In this document: one piece after another, positions 34,946-43,306 of the stretch
Position numbering within the stretch: the first letter of the stretch is position 1
How the letters are laid out: every line of letters begins with the position of its first letter
NCBI GenBank assembly: GCA_013347225.1
Contig: CP054595.1
Location: 3,840,415-3,904,414 of the forward strand
Direction: 5' to 3'
Origin: Candidatus Accumulibacter similis
Lineage (GTDB): Bacteria; Pseudomonadota; Gammaproteobacteria; Burkholderiales; Rhodocyclaceae
Length of the DNA stretch: 64,000 nt
The notes under the pieces: model-generated
The model's input: the letters and a program-made list of their open reading frames with translations, nothing else
The model's database searches: none
Told to the model about the DNA's origin: nothing
Program-made: the position numbers and the translations under genes

Positions 34946-35145
34946 CGGCGGATCGTCGCCAGCTGGGCCGAGCGCAGCGGCTGGAAATCAAGCCCCGGTG
35001 CGACCGCTCTGCGGCGTTGCTCGCCCGCTCGCACGGCAAGCTGCGTGCAAACCCGTCTGCACCCTCGTCTGACCACTGGCCAGCTTTCGTCCCGGGTGCT
35101 CCCGCTGCTTGCCTGCGCGTCTGCGCGCGATGTCCTCACGGCCAT

Positions 35146-35637
35146 TCAGCCGAAGCTCGGTTGCTCACCGCTGCCGCCGGCAGGCATCGCGACGCTGAGG
35201 TCGTACTGCACCCCCAGGTGTTTCAGGCTTTTCACCGTCCGCCGGGCACCGTCGTGCAGCGCCATCCGTACCAGCTTCTCGAACGGCCGCAGGCGCGGCT
35301 CGAGAGCGGCGATTTCGACGCTGAAGCGGATCATCGTCGAGGAACTGCAGTCGTCAAACTCGTAGAGCGATGAATAGGGGGCCGAAATCCCCTGGAAGCG
35401 GACACGCTTCGGTGCTTCGAGTTCGCTCACCTCGAACACCGATTCGGACTTGTGGCCCTGATCGACACGCACCTGCCGCGCCTGGAAACCCGGCCGCACG
35501 GGTCCGGGCGAAAGTGCCTCCAGACGCAGGACTTCCGGCGACCAGCGCGGATAGTTGACGACGAAATCGAGCGCGACGAACTGGAAAACGCGGCCGATCT
35601 CCTCGAACACCAGAATGTCAGCAGTAGCGCCGATCAT
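35146..35637 (-). CDS. SRPBCC (START-like/polyketide-cyclase fold) protein
   Basis: A 163-residue single-domain protein with the SRPBCC helix-grip pattern: N-terminal strand 'MIGATADILVFEEIGRVFQF', 'VVNYPRWSPEVLRLEAL', then antiparallel strands 'FQARQVRVDQGHKSESVFEV' and 'STMIRFSVEIAALEP', and a C-terminal helix 'LRPFEKLVRMALHDGARRTV'. Proteins of this fold bind hydrophobic ligands or act as small cyclases. No catalytic residues can be named here. There is no signal peptide. It stands alone, divergent from the FHA-EAL gene across 413 bp. The 200-bp gap before the ChaN gene (34946-35145) holds nothing I can identify. Confidence 0.75.
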   Translation of the reverse strand: MIGATADILVFEEIGRVFQFVALDFVVNYPRWSPEVLRLEALSPGPVRPGFQARQVRVDQGHKSESVFEVSELEAPKRVRFQGISAPYSSLYEFDDCSSSTMIRFSVEIAALEPRLRPFEKLVRMALHDGARRTVKSLKHLGVQYDLSVAMPAGGSGEQPSFG

Positions 35638-36050
35638 TGCTCAACCCTTGCCCTCGATGCAGACTGCCCCGGACCCCGCCAGAGCGGGCCGATCCGGTGC
35701 CAGCCGGGAATGCGCCGTCGCCGGCCGGGCAACCCCGGAACAATGGCAGTCTGCTACCCTCCATGCGCAAAGTAAAGCGCTCAAGCGTCGTGCCCCCTGC
35801 AGTTCCGGGGCTAGTCAGCGGCGACACCAGTCTGCTACTCTTCACCTCGAGACCAACTTGGGAGTTCCTACCTGATGTCTGCCGACGAGGTTACTTCGAT
35901 GACGCAGCCGGCTCTCGCGCAACGCTGCGGCCAGTTCGGCAACTGCCTGTCGGCAACGTCCGCGTGCGCCGTCAGTGCGGCCGGCCGACCTAGCTTGCCA
36001 AGGCCCATGCGGCCTGCCGCTGTGGCGGTTGTCCGCCCCTGGAAAAGCAG
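35638..36050. other. 413-bp divergent intergenic region with an 11-bp direct repeat
   Basis: No convincing gene is present between the SRPBCC gene and the FHA-EAL gene. CAGTCTGCTAC occurs twice in the same orientation (35747-35757 and 35828-35838), each followed by CT-rich sequence. The repeats could be two activator sites or two -10-like elements (TGCTAC) of tandem rightward promoters for the FHA-EAL gene. Frames through the region give Pro/Arg-rich translations typical of chance reading. Confidence 0.45.
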
Positions 36051-37175
36051 GTGAACGGGTTCTGGTTTCTCGAGTCGGTAAGCGCCTACGGCTCGCGCAT
36101 CACGTACAACATCGGCAACCTGCCTTTCCGCATCGGTCGCGGCCCCGGCAACGACCTGGTGGTTGCCGCGGCCCGCGATCTCAGCCGGTATCACGCGGTA
36201 ATCACGGAAGACCTCAGCGGCCGTCTCAGGCTGACCGACCTCGACAGCACGAACGGCACTTCGGTCAATCGGCAACGACTCGAGGGCTCCTGCCTGCTCG
36301 AGGAGAACGACATCGTGCACTTCGGCGGCGCCGAGTTCCGTGTCGGCCTGCGTACGGTCGAACTGCCGCGCTTCGACCAGTCGCTGACGATGCTGGCGCC
36401 ACCCGATTCGGCCTTGTCGGAACTCTTCGTTACCAACGAGAACGAGTTTCACCAGTTGCTGGCCGGTCAGGGGATGACCGGTACGGCGCAAGCCATTGCC
36501 GATGCCCGCAATGGGACGATCGTTGCTTACGAACTTCTCGGCCGTGCCTGTCATCCACAGTTGCCGGTGGCGCCACTGCCCCTGTTCAAGATCGCGCGCA
36601 AGCTGAATCGCGAGGCGGAACTCAGCCAGGCGTTCCGCGATTTCGCGCTGACGGTGATGGCGCCACGCCTGGACGGTTACACGCTCTTCGCCAACGTCCA
36701 TCCCAAGGAAACCTTCAGCGCCGCCTTCTTCGCCACTCTGCAGCAGACGCGCCAGCGCCTGCCCCGGCTTGACCTGGTGATCGAGGTACACGAAAGCGCC
36801 GTCACGGAAACGCGGGAACTGGTCGAGTTGGCCGCCCGCCTGCGCGACATCGGTGTACGCTTCGCCTATGATGACTTTGGCGCCGGACAGGCGCGCCTGA
36901 ACGAGCTCGGCGAGGCACCGGCGCATTTCGTCAAGTTCGACATCAACCTCGTGCGCAACCTACACGTCGCCAGCGAACGCAAGCGACGGGTGGTGGGTGA
37001 CCTCGTCAAACTCGTCCTCGACCTCGGATCCGTTCCACTCGCCGAGGGAATAGAGTGTGCAGAAGCCGCCGCGACCTGCAGCGAGATGGGTTTCCGGCTC
37101 CTGCAGGGCTTCCATTTCGGCCAGCCGGTCGCGGCCGACGGTCTGCCCACCGTGCGCGGGCCCGACACGCCCTGA
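36051..37175 (+). CDS. FHA domain fused to EAL (c-di-GMP phosphodiesterase-type) domain
   Basis: This 374-residue cytosolic protein starts with an FHA domain (about residues 20-100: 'FRIGRGPGNDLVVAAARDLS', 'RYHAVITED', 'DLDSTNGTSVNRQ'), a phosphothreonine-binding module. An EAL-type domain follows (about 140-365). Metal and substrate residues appear largely kept: Glu in 'AYELLGR' (canonical EALLR is altered), Asn in 'FANVHP', Glu in 'VIEVHES', the Asp pair in 'FAYDDFGAGQARL', Lys in 'FVKFDINLV', 'AEGIE', and 'QGFHFGQP'. Activity is therefore plausible, although the first motif is non-standard. The start is a GTG with GGAAA eight bases upstream. The pairing suggests c-di-GMP turnover gated by binding to a Thr-phosphorylated partner. 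No kinase gene lies nearby. Confidence 0.85.
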   Translation: MNGFWFLESVSAYGSRITYNIGNLPFRIGRGPGNDLVVAAARDLSRYHAVITEDLSGRLRLTDLDSTNGTSVNRQRLEGSCLLEENDIVHFGGAEFRVGLRTVELPRFDQSLTMLAPPDSALSELFVTNENEFHQLLAGQGMTGTAQAIADARNGTIVAYELLGRACHPQLPVAPLPLFKIARKLNREAELSQAFRDFALTVMAPRLDGYTLFANVHPKETFSAAFFATLQQTRQRLPRLDLVIEVHESAVTETRELVELAARLRDIGVRFAYDDFGAGQARLNELGEAPAHFVKFDINLVRNLHVASERKRRVVGDLVKLVLDLGSVPLAEGIECAEAAATCSEMGFRLLQGFHFGQPVAADGLPTVRGPDTP

Positions 37176-37350
37176 GGTCGTGCCGCCGCGGCTTCGCGGC
37201 AAGAGGGTGAGGAAGTCTTCGCAAGCACAAGCAGGCCAGGAAGCGGCCTGCGCGAACGACGGACGCGAGCCAGCCGCGGCGTCGGCCCGGGCAGGAATAC
37301 GCGCAACGGGCTGCGGGCACGAGCGAGCAGCGCCGACTCCTTCAGCTTGG

Positions 37351-37356
37351 TACAAT
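37351..37356 (+). promoter_or_regulatory. Candidate -10 element upstream of the DUF2863 gene
   Basis: TACAAT (37351-37356) is a good -10 hexamer 31 bp upstream of the DUF2863 start, in a short A+T-richer patch. No convincing -35 is seen at 17-18 bp, so it may need an activator. It could drive the DUF2863 gene and, through the 27-bp gap, the biotin operon. Confidence 0.3.
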
Positions 37357-37387
37357 GGCGAATTGATCGTCCTGCAGGCGCCCGCAC

Positions 37388-38563
37388 ATGAAACGCTCCC
37401 GCTTCTCTTCCCGGAAACGCATCTCGACCGACGCCACCGAATTGAGCCGCCTGGCGATCGGCCTCGCCGAGTCCGGCAGCAAGATGGAAGACCAGTTCTG
37501 GCAGGGTCGCCTGGCCGAACTGGTGACCAGGCTGTTCAACGATGGCACGGAGGATGATTTCACCAGTGCGCTCGACCGGCTGTTCGACGCGCATCCGATG
37601 GCGCACGACGACCTCGCCGACATCATCGAAGCGAATGCCGAATCGTGTGTCGTCCGGCATGGCGGCCGGGACTTCGACATCCTCCTGCTTGCCGCGCCGG
37701 TTCTCGCCTGGTCGCGCTTCTCGATCCCCACTGCGGCGATTCCCCGCAGCACGTTGCAGACGCTGAAGGTCCATCTGGGCGCGCACGTGCTGGCAGCCGA
37801 TGCGCGACTGGCGCTGGCAGATTACCTCTACAGCCCCGACCAGTTGCCGCACACCTTCGTCGACACCTGGCAAATGATGCGCCAGCTCGGCAACGCGGCG
37901 CTGGAAGGTGGCGATCTCAACGTCGATGCGACAGCGCTGCCGGAAACCAATCGCTTCCTCTCCGACACCCGTTACCTGCTCGGCGCGGTGGCGGTGCCGC
38001 ACCCGCTGCCGATCTTCCACTGGAACGAAAGCAGCAAGAGCAGCCGCGAGACGGCGCTGAAGGAGTGGCTGCGGCAGGGCGGGCCGTCTTTCGAAAACCT
38101 GCTCACCGGCTGTGCCTACCAGCCGCTGCTGGCCGACGCGTACCACGCGGCCTGCCGCGCCGCCGACAGCGCTTCCCGCCCCTACTCGCTCAATGCCTCG
38201 GTCGCCTTCCTGCAGGGCGCCCTCGGGCTGTCACCCGAGAACCTGCGGGTAGTGGTCGGTGCTTTCCACGACCAGCGGCTCGAGGAATTCCGCATCGGCT
38301 TTGGTCCGCGCGACAGCGACCTGATCTTTCACGGCGTCGTCTGGCCGCTGCTGGGAGTTGAGGACGAGAACAGCGACATCGCCGGCGAGATCGAGGCCAC
38401 CCTGCGCAAGTCGGGCGTCAAGGAGGTGCTGGTCCTTGACCAGCAGTTTCCCTACGAGTTCTGCGACGACTGCGGGGCACCGCTCTACCCGAACGCAGAC
38501 GGCGAAACCGTACACGCCGAGATGCCGGAACAGAACGACACCCCGTCGCAGACCCTGCACTGA
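37388..38563 (+). CDS. DUF2863 family protein
   Basis: A 391-residue cytosolic protein that matches DUF2863, a family I know only from betaproteobacteria and of unknown function. Visible features are 'SKMEDQFWQGRLAELVTRLF' near the start, 'HGGRDFDILLLAAPVLAWSR', 'YLYSPDQLPHTFVDTWQMMR', and a C-terminal 'YEFCDDCGAPLYPNADGETV' with a CxxC pair that could bind a metal such as zinc. The protein is full length. It precedes bioA by 27 bp on the same strand, so the biotin operon may be read from its promoter. Whether it has anything to do with biotin is unknown. Confidence 0.85.
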   Translation: MKRSRFSSRKRISTDATELSRLAIGLAESGSKMEDQFWQGRLAELVTRLFNDGTEDDFTSALDRLFDAHPMAHDDLADIIEANAESCVVRHGGRDFDILLLAAPVLAWSRFSIPTAAIPRSTLQTLKVHLGAHVLAADARLALADYLYSPDQLPHTFVDTWQMMRQLGNAALEGGDLNVDATALPETNRFLSDTRYLLGAVAVPHPLPIFHWNESSKSSRETALKEWLRQGGPSFENLLTGCAYQPLLADAYHAACRAADSASRPYSLNASVAFLQGALGLSPENLRVVVGAFHDQRLEEFRIGFGPRDSDLIFHGVVWPLLGVEDENSDIAGEIEATLRKSGVKEVLVLDQQFPYEFCDDCGAPLYPNADGETVHAEMPEQNDTPSQTLH

Positions 38564-38590
38564 GCGCGTGCCAACGGAGCACCGACGCCG

Positions 38591-39925
38591 ATGACCAGCA
38601 ACCGCGAACTGCTCGACCGCAGCCTGAGGGCGGTCTGGCACCCGTGCACGCAGATGAAGCAGCACGCCGGTGCGCAAGCGGCGCTGCCGCTGGTGCCGAT
38701 CGCCAGCGGCGAGGGCGTCTGGCTGCAAGACTTCGACGGCCATCGCTATCTCGACGGCATCAGCTCGTGGTGGGTCAACCTGTTCGGCCACTGCCATCCG
38801 CGAATCAACGCCGCCCTGCGTGCACAGCTCGATGAACTGGAACATGTCATCCTCGCCGGTTTCACGCAGCGACCGGTCGTCGAGCTGTCGGAGAGGCTGG
38901 CGGCGCTGACCGGCGGCAGCCTCGGCCACTGCTTCTTTGCTTCCGACGGGGCATCGGCGACCGAGATCGCCCTCAAGATGTCCTTCCATTCCTGGCAGAA
39001 CCGGGGCCATGTCGAGAAACAGGAATTCCTCTGCCTCGCCGGCGCTTACCACGGCGAGACCGTCGGCGCCCTGGCGGTGACCGATGTCGCGCTGTTCCGG
39101 GATGCTTACGCGCCGCTGATTCGCCCGGCCGGGGTCGTCGCTTCACCGGACGCGCGACTCGCGGCTGCCGGCGAAGCCTCGATCGATGTCGCCAGGCGAG
39201 CCGCCAGAGCGCTCGAACAACGTCTCGAGAAGGAACATCGGCGCATCGCCGCGCTGATCGTCGAGCCACTGGTGCAGTGCGCCAGCGGCATGGCGATGCA
39301 CCATCCGGAGTACCTGCGCCTCGCCCGCGGCCTCTGCGACCATTACCGGGTGCACCTGATCTGCGACGAGATTGCCGTCGGCTGTGGTCGCAGCGGCAGC
39401 TTCTTCGCGCACGAACAGGCGGCGATCCGCCCGGACTTCCTGTGCCTGTCGAAGGGCATCTCGGGCGGCTACCTCCCGCTGTCGATCGTCATGACCACCG
39501 ATGCGGTCTATGCCGACTTTTACGATGATGCGACCAGCCGCGGCTTTCTGCACTCACACTCCTACACCGGCAACGCGCTGGCCTGTCGCGCCGCGCTGGC
39601 AACGCTCGACATCTTCGCCGACGAGCAGGTGATCGAGCGCAACCAGGCTCTTGCCGCACACCTCGGCGCCTGCCTGCAGCCGCTCGCCAGTCATCCGCAG
39701 GTGAGCCATCTGCGGCAATGCGGCATGATCGCCGCTTTCGACGTCGTCAGCGACGATCCCCTCTTCTCGCGCCACTTCTACATCGACGCCCTGGCGAACG
39801 GGATTCTGCTGCGACCGATCGGCAACACCGTCTACTTCATGCCGCCGTACGTCATCAGCCCGGCCGAGGTCGAGTTCCTGGTCGAGCGTGCGACGGTGGC
39901 GCTGGAGGCAGCCCTGCGGCGATGA
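38591..39925 (+). CDS. bioA: Adenosylmethionine-8-amino-7-oxononanoate aminotransferase BioA
   Basis: BioA is the PLP enzyme that uses S-adenosylmethionine as amino donor to make 7,8-diaminopelargonate. The 444-residue protein shows 'WHPCTQMKQHAGAQAALPLV' at the N-terminus, the BioA-typical 'GISSWWVNLFGHCHPRIN', and 'YHGETVGALAVTDVALFRD'. It also carries 'LICDEIAVGCGRSGSFFAHE' and the PLP-lysine site 'LCLSKGISGGYLPLSIVMTT'. The double Trp of SSWW is a substrate-specificity mark that separates it from other class III aminotransferases. It overlaps bioF by 4 bp (ATGA) and heads bioA-bioF-bioH-bioC-bioD. Confidence 0.96.
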   Translation: MTSNRELLDRSLRAVWHPCTQMKQHAGAQAALPLVPIASGEGVWLQDFDGHRYLDGISSWWVNLFGHCHPRINAALRAQLDELEHVILAGFTQRPVVELSERLAALTGGSLGHCFFASDGASATEIALKMSFHSWQNRGHVEKQEFLCLAGAYHGETVGALAVTDVALFRDAYAPLIRPAGVVASPDARLAAAGEASIDVARRAARALEQRLEKEHRRIAALIVEPLVQCASGMAMHHPEYLRLARGLCDHYRVHLICDEIAVGCGRSGSFFAHEQAAIRPDFLCLSKGISGGYLPLSIVMTTDAVYADFYDDATSRGFLHSHSYTGNALACRAALATLDIFADEQVIERNQALAAHLGACLQPLASHPQVSHLRQCGMIAAFDVVSDDPLFSRHFYIDALANGILLRPIGNTVYFMPPYVISPAEVEFLVERATVALEAALRR

Positions 39926-41082
39926 TCTGCGACGAACTGCAAGGCGAACTCGACGCACTGCAACGCGATGGCCTGAAGCGCATTCGACGAACCCTCGAGC
40001 TGCCCTGCGGCCCACTGGCGCGGGTCGATGGACGCTCGCTGATCAGCTTCTGCAGCAATGACTACCTCGGCCTGGCCAACGATCCGGCACTGGTCGCGGC
40101 GGCGTGTGCCGGCGCCCGCACGTGGGGAGTAGGCAGCGGCGCCTCGCATCTCGTCAGCGGTCACCTCGGACCGCACGCAGTGCTCGAGGAGAAGCTCGCC
40201 GCGTTTACCGGCTTCGACCGCGCCCTGCTCTTCTCGACCGGCTACATGGCCAATCTCGGGATCGTCCCGGCGCTGGTCGGGCGTGGTGACATGGTGTTCG
40301 CCGACCGCCTCAACCACGCCTCGCTGATCGACGCGGTGCAGCTCTCGCGCGCCGACAGCCAGCGCTATCCGCACGCCGATCTGCAGGCGCTCGAACGTCT
40401 GCTCGCTGCCAGCACCGCCCGGCGACGCCTGATCCTGACCGATGCCGTCTTCAGCATGGACGGCGACCTGGCGCCACTACCTGGCCTGCTGACGCTGGCC
40501 GAGCGCTACGATGCCTGGCTGGTGGTCGATGACGCACATGGTTTTGGTGTCCTCGGCGCGCAGGGTCGCGGCAGCATCAGCCACTTCGGGCTGCCGGCAA
40601 ACCGCCGCGTGGTCTGCATGGGAACCCTCGGCAAGGCGGCCGGCGCTGCCGGCGCCTTCGTCGCGGCGAACGCCACGGTCATCGAATGGCTCGCGCAGCG
40701 TGCCCGCAGTTATGTCTTCACCACTGCCGGCAGCCCGCTGATCGCCTGCGCACTGGCTACCAGCCTCGAGCTGATCGCCGCCGGTGATGCCCGCCGCGCC
40801 CATCTCTGGCGACTCGTCGCACAGCTGCGCGACGGTCTGGCCGACACACGCTGGCGCTTGCTGGCGTCGCCGACCGCGATCCAGCCGGTGATCGTCGGCG
40901 ACAACCACGCAACCGTCCGGCTCGCCGGCGCGCTCTACGAGCGCGGCCTCTGGGTGCCGGCGATCAGGCCCCCGACGGTGCCGAACGGAACGGCACGCCT
41001 GCGCGTCTCGCTGAGCGCTGCCCACAGCGAGGCGCAGGTGGCCGAGCTGGTGAGCGCACTCCGGGAGCTGGGATGCGCCTGA
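39922..41082 (+). CDS. bioF: 8-amino-7-oxononanoate synthase BioF
   Basis: BioF is the PLP-dependent condensing enzyme that joins pimeloyl-thioester and alanine with loss of CO2. The 386-residue protein shows 'LISFCSNDYLGLANDPALVA', the glycine-rich 'GVGSGASHLVSGHLGPHAVL', 'WLVVDDAHGFGVLGAQGRG' and the PLP lysine in 'GTLGKAAGAAGAFVAANATV'. The ATG at 39922 overlaps the bioA stop, so translation is coupled. The open frame further upstream is only a shadow of bioA. The end overlaps bioH by 10 bp. The family also includes KBL and SPT, but context settles the assignment. Confidence 0.96.
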   Translation: MICDELQGELDALQRDGLKRIRRTLELPCGPLARVDGRSLISFCSNDYLGLANDPALVAAACAGARTWGVGSGASHLVSGHLGPHAVLEEKLAAFTGFDRALLFSTGYMANLGIVPALVGRGDMVFADRLNHASLIDAVQLSRADSQRYPHADLQALERLLAASTARRRLILTDAVFSMDGDLAPLPGLLTLAERYDAWLVVDDAHGFGVLGAQGRGSISHFGLPANRRVVCMGTLGKAAGAAGAFVAANATVIEWLAQRARSYVFTTAGSPLIACALATSLELIAAGDARRAHLWRLVAQLRDGLADTRWRLLASPTAIQPVIVGDNHATVRLAGALYERGLWVPAIRPPTVPNGTARLRVSLSAAHSEAQVAELVSALRELGCA

Positions 41083-41837
41083 TGCCCGATGACTGGCCCG
41101 ATCTCGCACTGATCCACGGCTGGGGACTGGGCAGTGCCGTCTGGCAGCCGCTGCTCGAGCCCCTCTCGCGATCTTGTCGGCCACATCCGGTCGAGTTGCC
41201 GGGTTATGGGCGCGCAGCCGACGACAGCGCTGACCTGGCGGCCTGCGCCGAGTCGCTGCTCGCGACGCTGCCGACACCGGTGACGCTGTGCGGCTGGTCG
41301 CTCGGTGGGCTGCTGGCGCTGCGCGCCGCCCTGCTGGCACCGCAACAGGTCAGCGGACTGATCCTGATCGGCACCACCCCGTGCTTCGTGCAGCGCCCTG
41401 ACTGGCCGGCAGCGCAGCCGGCAACCCTGCTGGCCGGCTTTGCCGACAGCGTCGGCAAGCGGCCGGCCGAAACCCTGCAGCGCTTCGTCGCACTGCTCTG
41501 CCAAGGGGACAGCCAGGCACGGACGCTGACCCGCACACTCCTCGCGCAGGTCCGGAACGACCCTCTGCCGGCGCTGCCCGCGCTGCAGCGCGGTCTTGAA
41601 TGGTTGCGCGACAGCGACCTGCGTCCGCTGCTGCCGGGCATCCGCTGTCGCAGCCTGCTCCTGCATGGCGACAGCGATGCCCTCAATCCGCTCGCCGCAG
41701 CGGGCTGGCTGGCACGGGCCCTGCCCGACAGCCACCTCGAGGTCGTCCCCGCCACCGGGCATGCGCCCTTTCTCGCCGATCCGGCGCGCTGCAGCCAGCT
41801 CTTGAGCCAGTTCTGCCATGCCACCCGTGCTCACTAG
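41073..41837 (+). CDS. bioH: Pimeloyl-ACP methyl ester carboxylesterase BioH
   Basis: BioH is the alpha/beta-hydrolase that removes the methyl ester from pimeloyl-ACP, ending the BioC-BioH synthesis of the pimelate moiety. The 254-residue protein has the 'LALIHGWGLGSAVWQPLLEP' oxyanion region, nucleophile elbow 'LCGWSLGGLLALRAALLAP', the catalytic Asp region 'LLLHGDSDALNPLAAAGWLA', and the catalytic His in 'VPATGHAPFLADP'. It overlaps bioF by 10 bp and bioC by 20 bp. The second Met (codon 4) is an equally plausible start. Confidence 0.94.
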   Translation: MRLMPDDWPDLALIHGWGLGSAVWQPLLEPLSRSCRPHPVELPGYGRAADDSADLAACAESLLATLPTPVTLCGWSLGGLLALRAALLAPQQVSGLILIGTTPCFVQRPDWPAAQPATLLAGFADSVGKRPAETLQRFVALLCQGDSQARTLTRTLLAQVRNDPLPALPALQRGLEWLRDSDLRPLLPGIRCRSLLLHGDSDALNPLAAAGWLARALPDSHLEVVPATGHAPFLADPARCSQLLSQFCHATRAH

Positions 41838-42588
41838 ACAGCGCGTCCGCGAGTCCTTCGACCGGGCCGCCGCTTCGTACGACGAGGCGGCGATCGTGCA
41901 GCGACAGGTCTGCCAGTTGCTGCTCGACGACTTCAGGCCCGCCGCCATTCCGGACTCGATACTCGATGCCGGCTGCGGCACCGGCTACGGCATCCGTCTG
42001 CTGCAGCACCGGTGGCCGGCGGCGCAGATCGTCGCCGTCGACTTTGCGCCGGCAATGCTTGCCGCCGCCCGCCGGAGCGTGGCCCTGTGCGTCGCCGCCG
42101 ACATCGAGGCCCTGCCCTGCCGGGACGCGTGTTGCAGCACCTGGTGGTCGAATCTGACCGTGCAGTGGTGTGATCCCGAGGCAGTCTGCCGCGAGGCGCA
42201 TCGCGTCCTGCGTCCACATGGCGAACTGGCGCTGAGCACTCTCGGCCCCGCGACCTTCGCCGAACTGCGCGAGGCTTTCGCCAGCATCGACCAGCATCGT
42301 CACACGATCGGCTTCAGCGAGCCGGAGACGATCGCCGAGGCGCTGCGCCGCGCTGGCTTCGCCGGCATCCGGCTGCACCGGCAAACGGTCAGCCAGCACT
42401 ACCCTGACCTCGGGTCGCTGCTGCGCGCGGTCAAGGATATCGGCGCCAACGCCGTCGGTAACGGCGCGCGCAGCGGCATGCTCGGCCGCCGCGCCTGGCA
42501 ACGTGTGCAGGCGGCCTACGAACGGCACCGTGCGAGCGACGGCCTGCCGGCGCGCTACGACGTCATTCTCGCCTACGCCAGTAAATGA
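41818..42588 (+). CDS. bioC: Malonyl-ACP O-methyltransferase BioC
   Basis: BioC methylates the free carboxyl of malonyl-ACP so that fatty-acid synthase can build a pimeloyl chain. The 256-residue protein has 'VRESFDRAAASYDEAAIVQR', the BioC lead-in, then motif I 'ILDAGCGTGYGIRLLQHRW', 'AVDFAPAMLAAARR', 'CCSTWWSNLTVQWCDPEAVC' and 'VLRPHGELALSTLGPATFAE'. The 'SNLTVQWC' and 'STLGPATFAEL' strings are strongly BioC-like. It overlaps bioH by 20 bp and bioD by 4 bp. Confidence 0.95.
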   Translation: MPPVLTRQRVRESFDRAAASYDEAAIVQRQVCQLLLDDFRPAAIPDSILDAGCGTGYGIRLLQHRWPAAQIVAVDFAPAMLAAARRSVALCVAADIEALPCRDACCSTWWSNLTVQWCDPEAVCREAHRVLRPHGELALSTLGPATFAELREAFASIDQHRHTIGFSEPETIAEALRRAGFAGIRLHRQTVSQHYPDLGSLLRAVKDIGANAVGNGARSGMLGRRAWQRVQAAYERHRASDGLPARYDVILAYASK

Positions 42589-43259
42589 GCGGACACCCGG
42601 CCTGGTTCATCACCGGCACCGATACCGAGATCGGCAAGACCTTCGTTGCCTGCGCGCTGCTGCATGCCTTCCGCCGCAACGGCTGGCGTGCGGTGGCGAT
42701 GAAACCGATCGCCGCCGGTTGCGACGAGCACGGGATCAACGACGATGTCGAGCGGCTCCTGGCGGCGTCCTCGTTCGCGCCACCGCGGCAACTGGTGAAC
42801 CCGTACTGCTTCCGCGCCGCGATCGCGCCGCATATCGCTGCCGTCGAGGAAGGCCGACGCATCGAGCTGCCGGTCATCGCGGCAGCCTTCGCCGGGCTGC
42901 GGCGGCTGGCCGACATGGTGCTGGTCGAGGGAGTTGGTGGTTTCTGCGTTCCGCTCGACGACGCTACCGACACCGCTGACCTCGCGGCGCTGCTCGATCT
43001 GCCGCCGATCCTCGTCGTCGGCATGCGCCTCGGCTGCATCAACCATGCGCTGCTGACGGCGCAGGCGATTGCCGCTCGCGGCCTGCCCCTGGCCGGCTGG
43101 GTCGCCAACCGGATCGATCCGGCGATGTCGCGCTTCGCCGAGAACCTCTCGGCACTGCAGGCCCGACTGCCGGCCCCGCTGCTCGGCGTCGTCGAGCATG
43201 GCACGACGCCAGCAGAGGCCGGCCGCTCGCTACGACTGCCGAACGCGTCTGGCGTATGA
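42585..43259 (+). CDS. bioD: Dethiobiotin synthetase BioD
   Basis: BioD is the ATP-dependent ligase that closes the ureido ring to give dethiobiotin. The 224-residue protein has the P-loop 'WFITGTDTEIGKTFVACALL', substrate-binding 'VAMKPIAAGC', and 'MVLVEGVGGFCVPLDDATDT'. It also shows the guanine/adenine-side 'PLAGWVANRIDPAMSRF'. Length is normal. The ATGA overlap with bioC makes it the last gene of the operon. bioB, needed for the final sulphur insertion, is not in the window and must lie elsewhere. A strong palindrome follows the stop after five bases. Confidence 0.95.
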   Translation: MSGHPAWFITGTDTEIGKTFVACALLHAFRRNGWRAVAMKPIAAGCDEHGINDDVERLLAASSFAPPRQLVNPYCFRAAIAPHIAAVEEGRRIELPVIAAAFAGLRRLADMVLVEGVGGFCVPLDDATDTADLAALLDLPPILVVGMRLGCINHALLTAQAIAARGLPLAGWVANRIDPAMSRFAENLSALQARLPAPLLGVVEHGTTPAEAGRSLRLPNASGV

Positions 43260-43264
43260 AAAGA

Positions 43265-43289
43265 GACCCGACCGCGCCGCGGTCGGGTC
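43265..43289. terminator. Bidirectional terminator between bioD and the thiolase gene
   Basis: GACCCGACCGCG (43265-43276), one C, then CGCGGTCGGGTC (43278-43289): a perfect 12-bp inverted repeat centred on one base. In RNA the inner pairs would open to form the loop. It lies between convergent stops, is preceded by GAAAAGA, and would serve both strands, with the A-rich left flank giving a U-rich tail to the leftward thiolase transcript. Confidence 0.8.
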
Positions 43290-43306
43290 CGGTACACTGC
43301 CGACGA

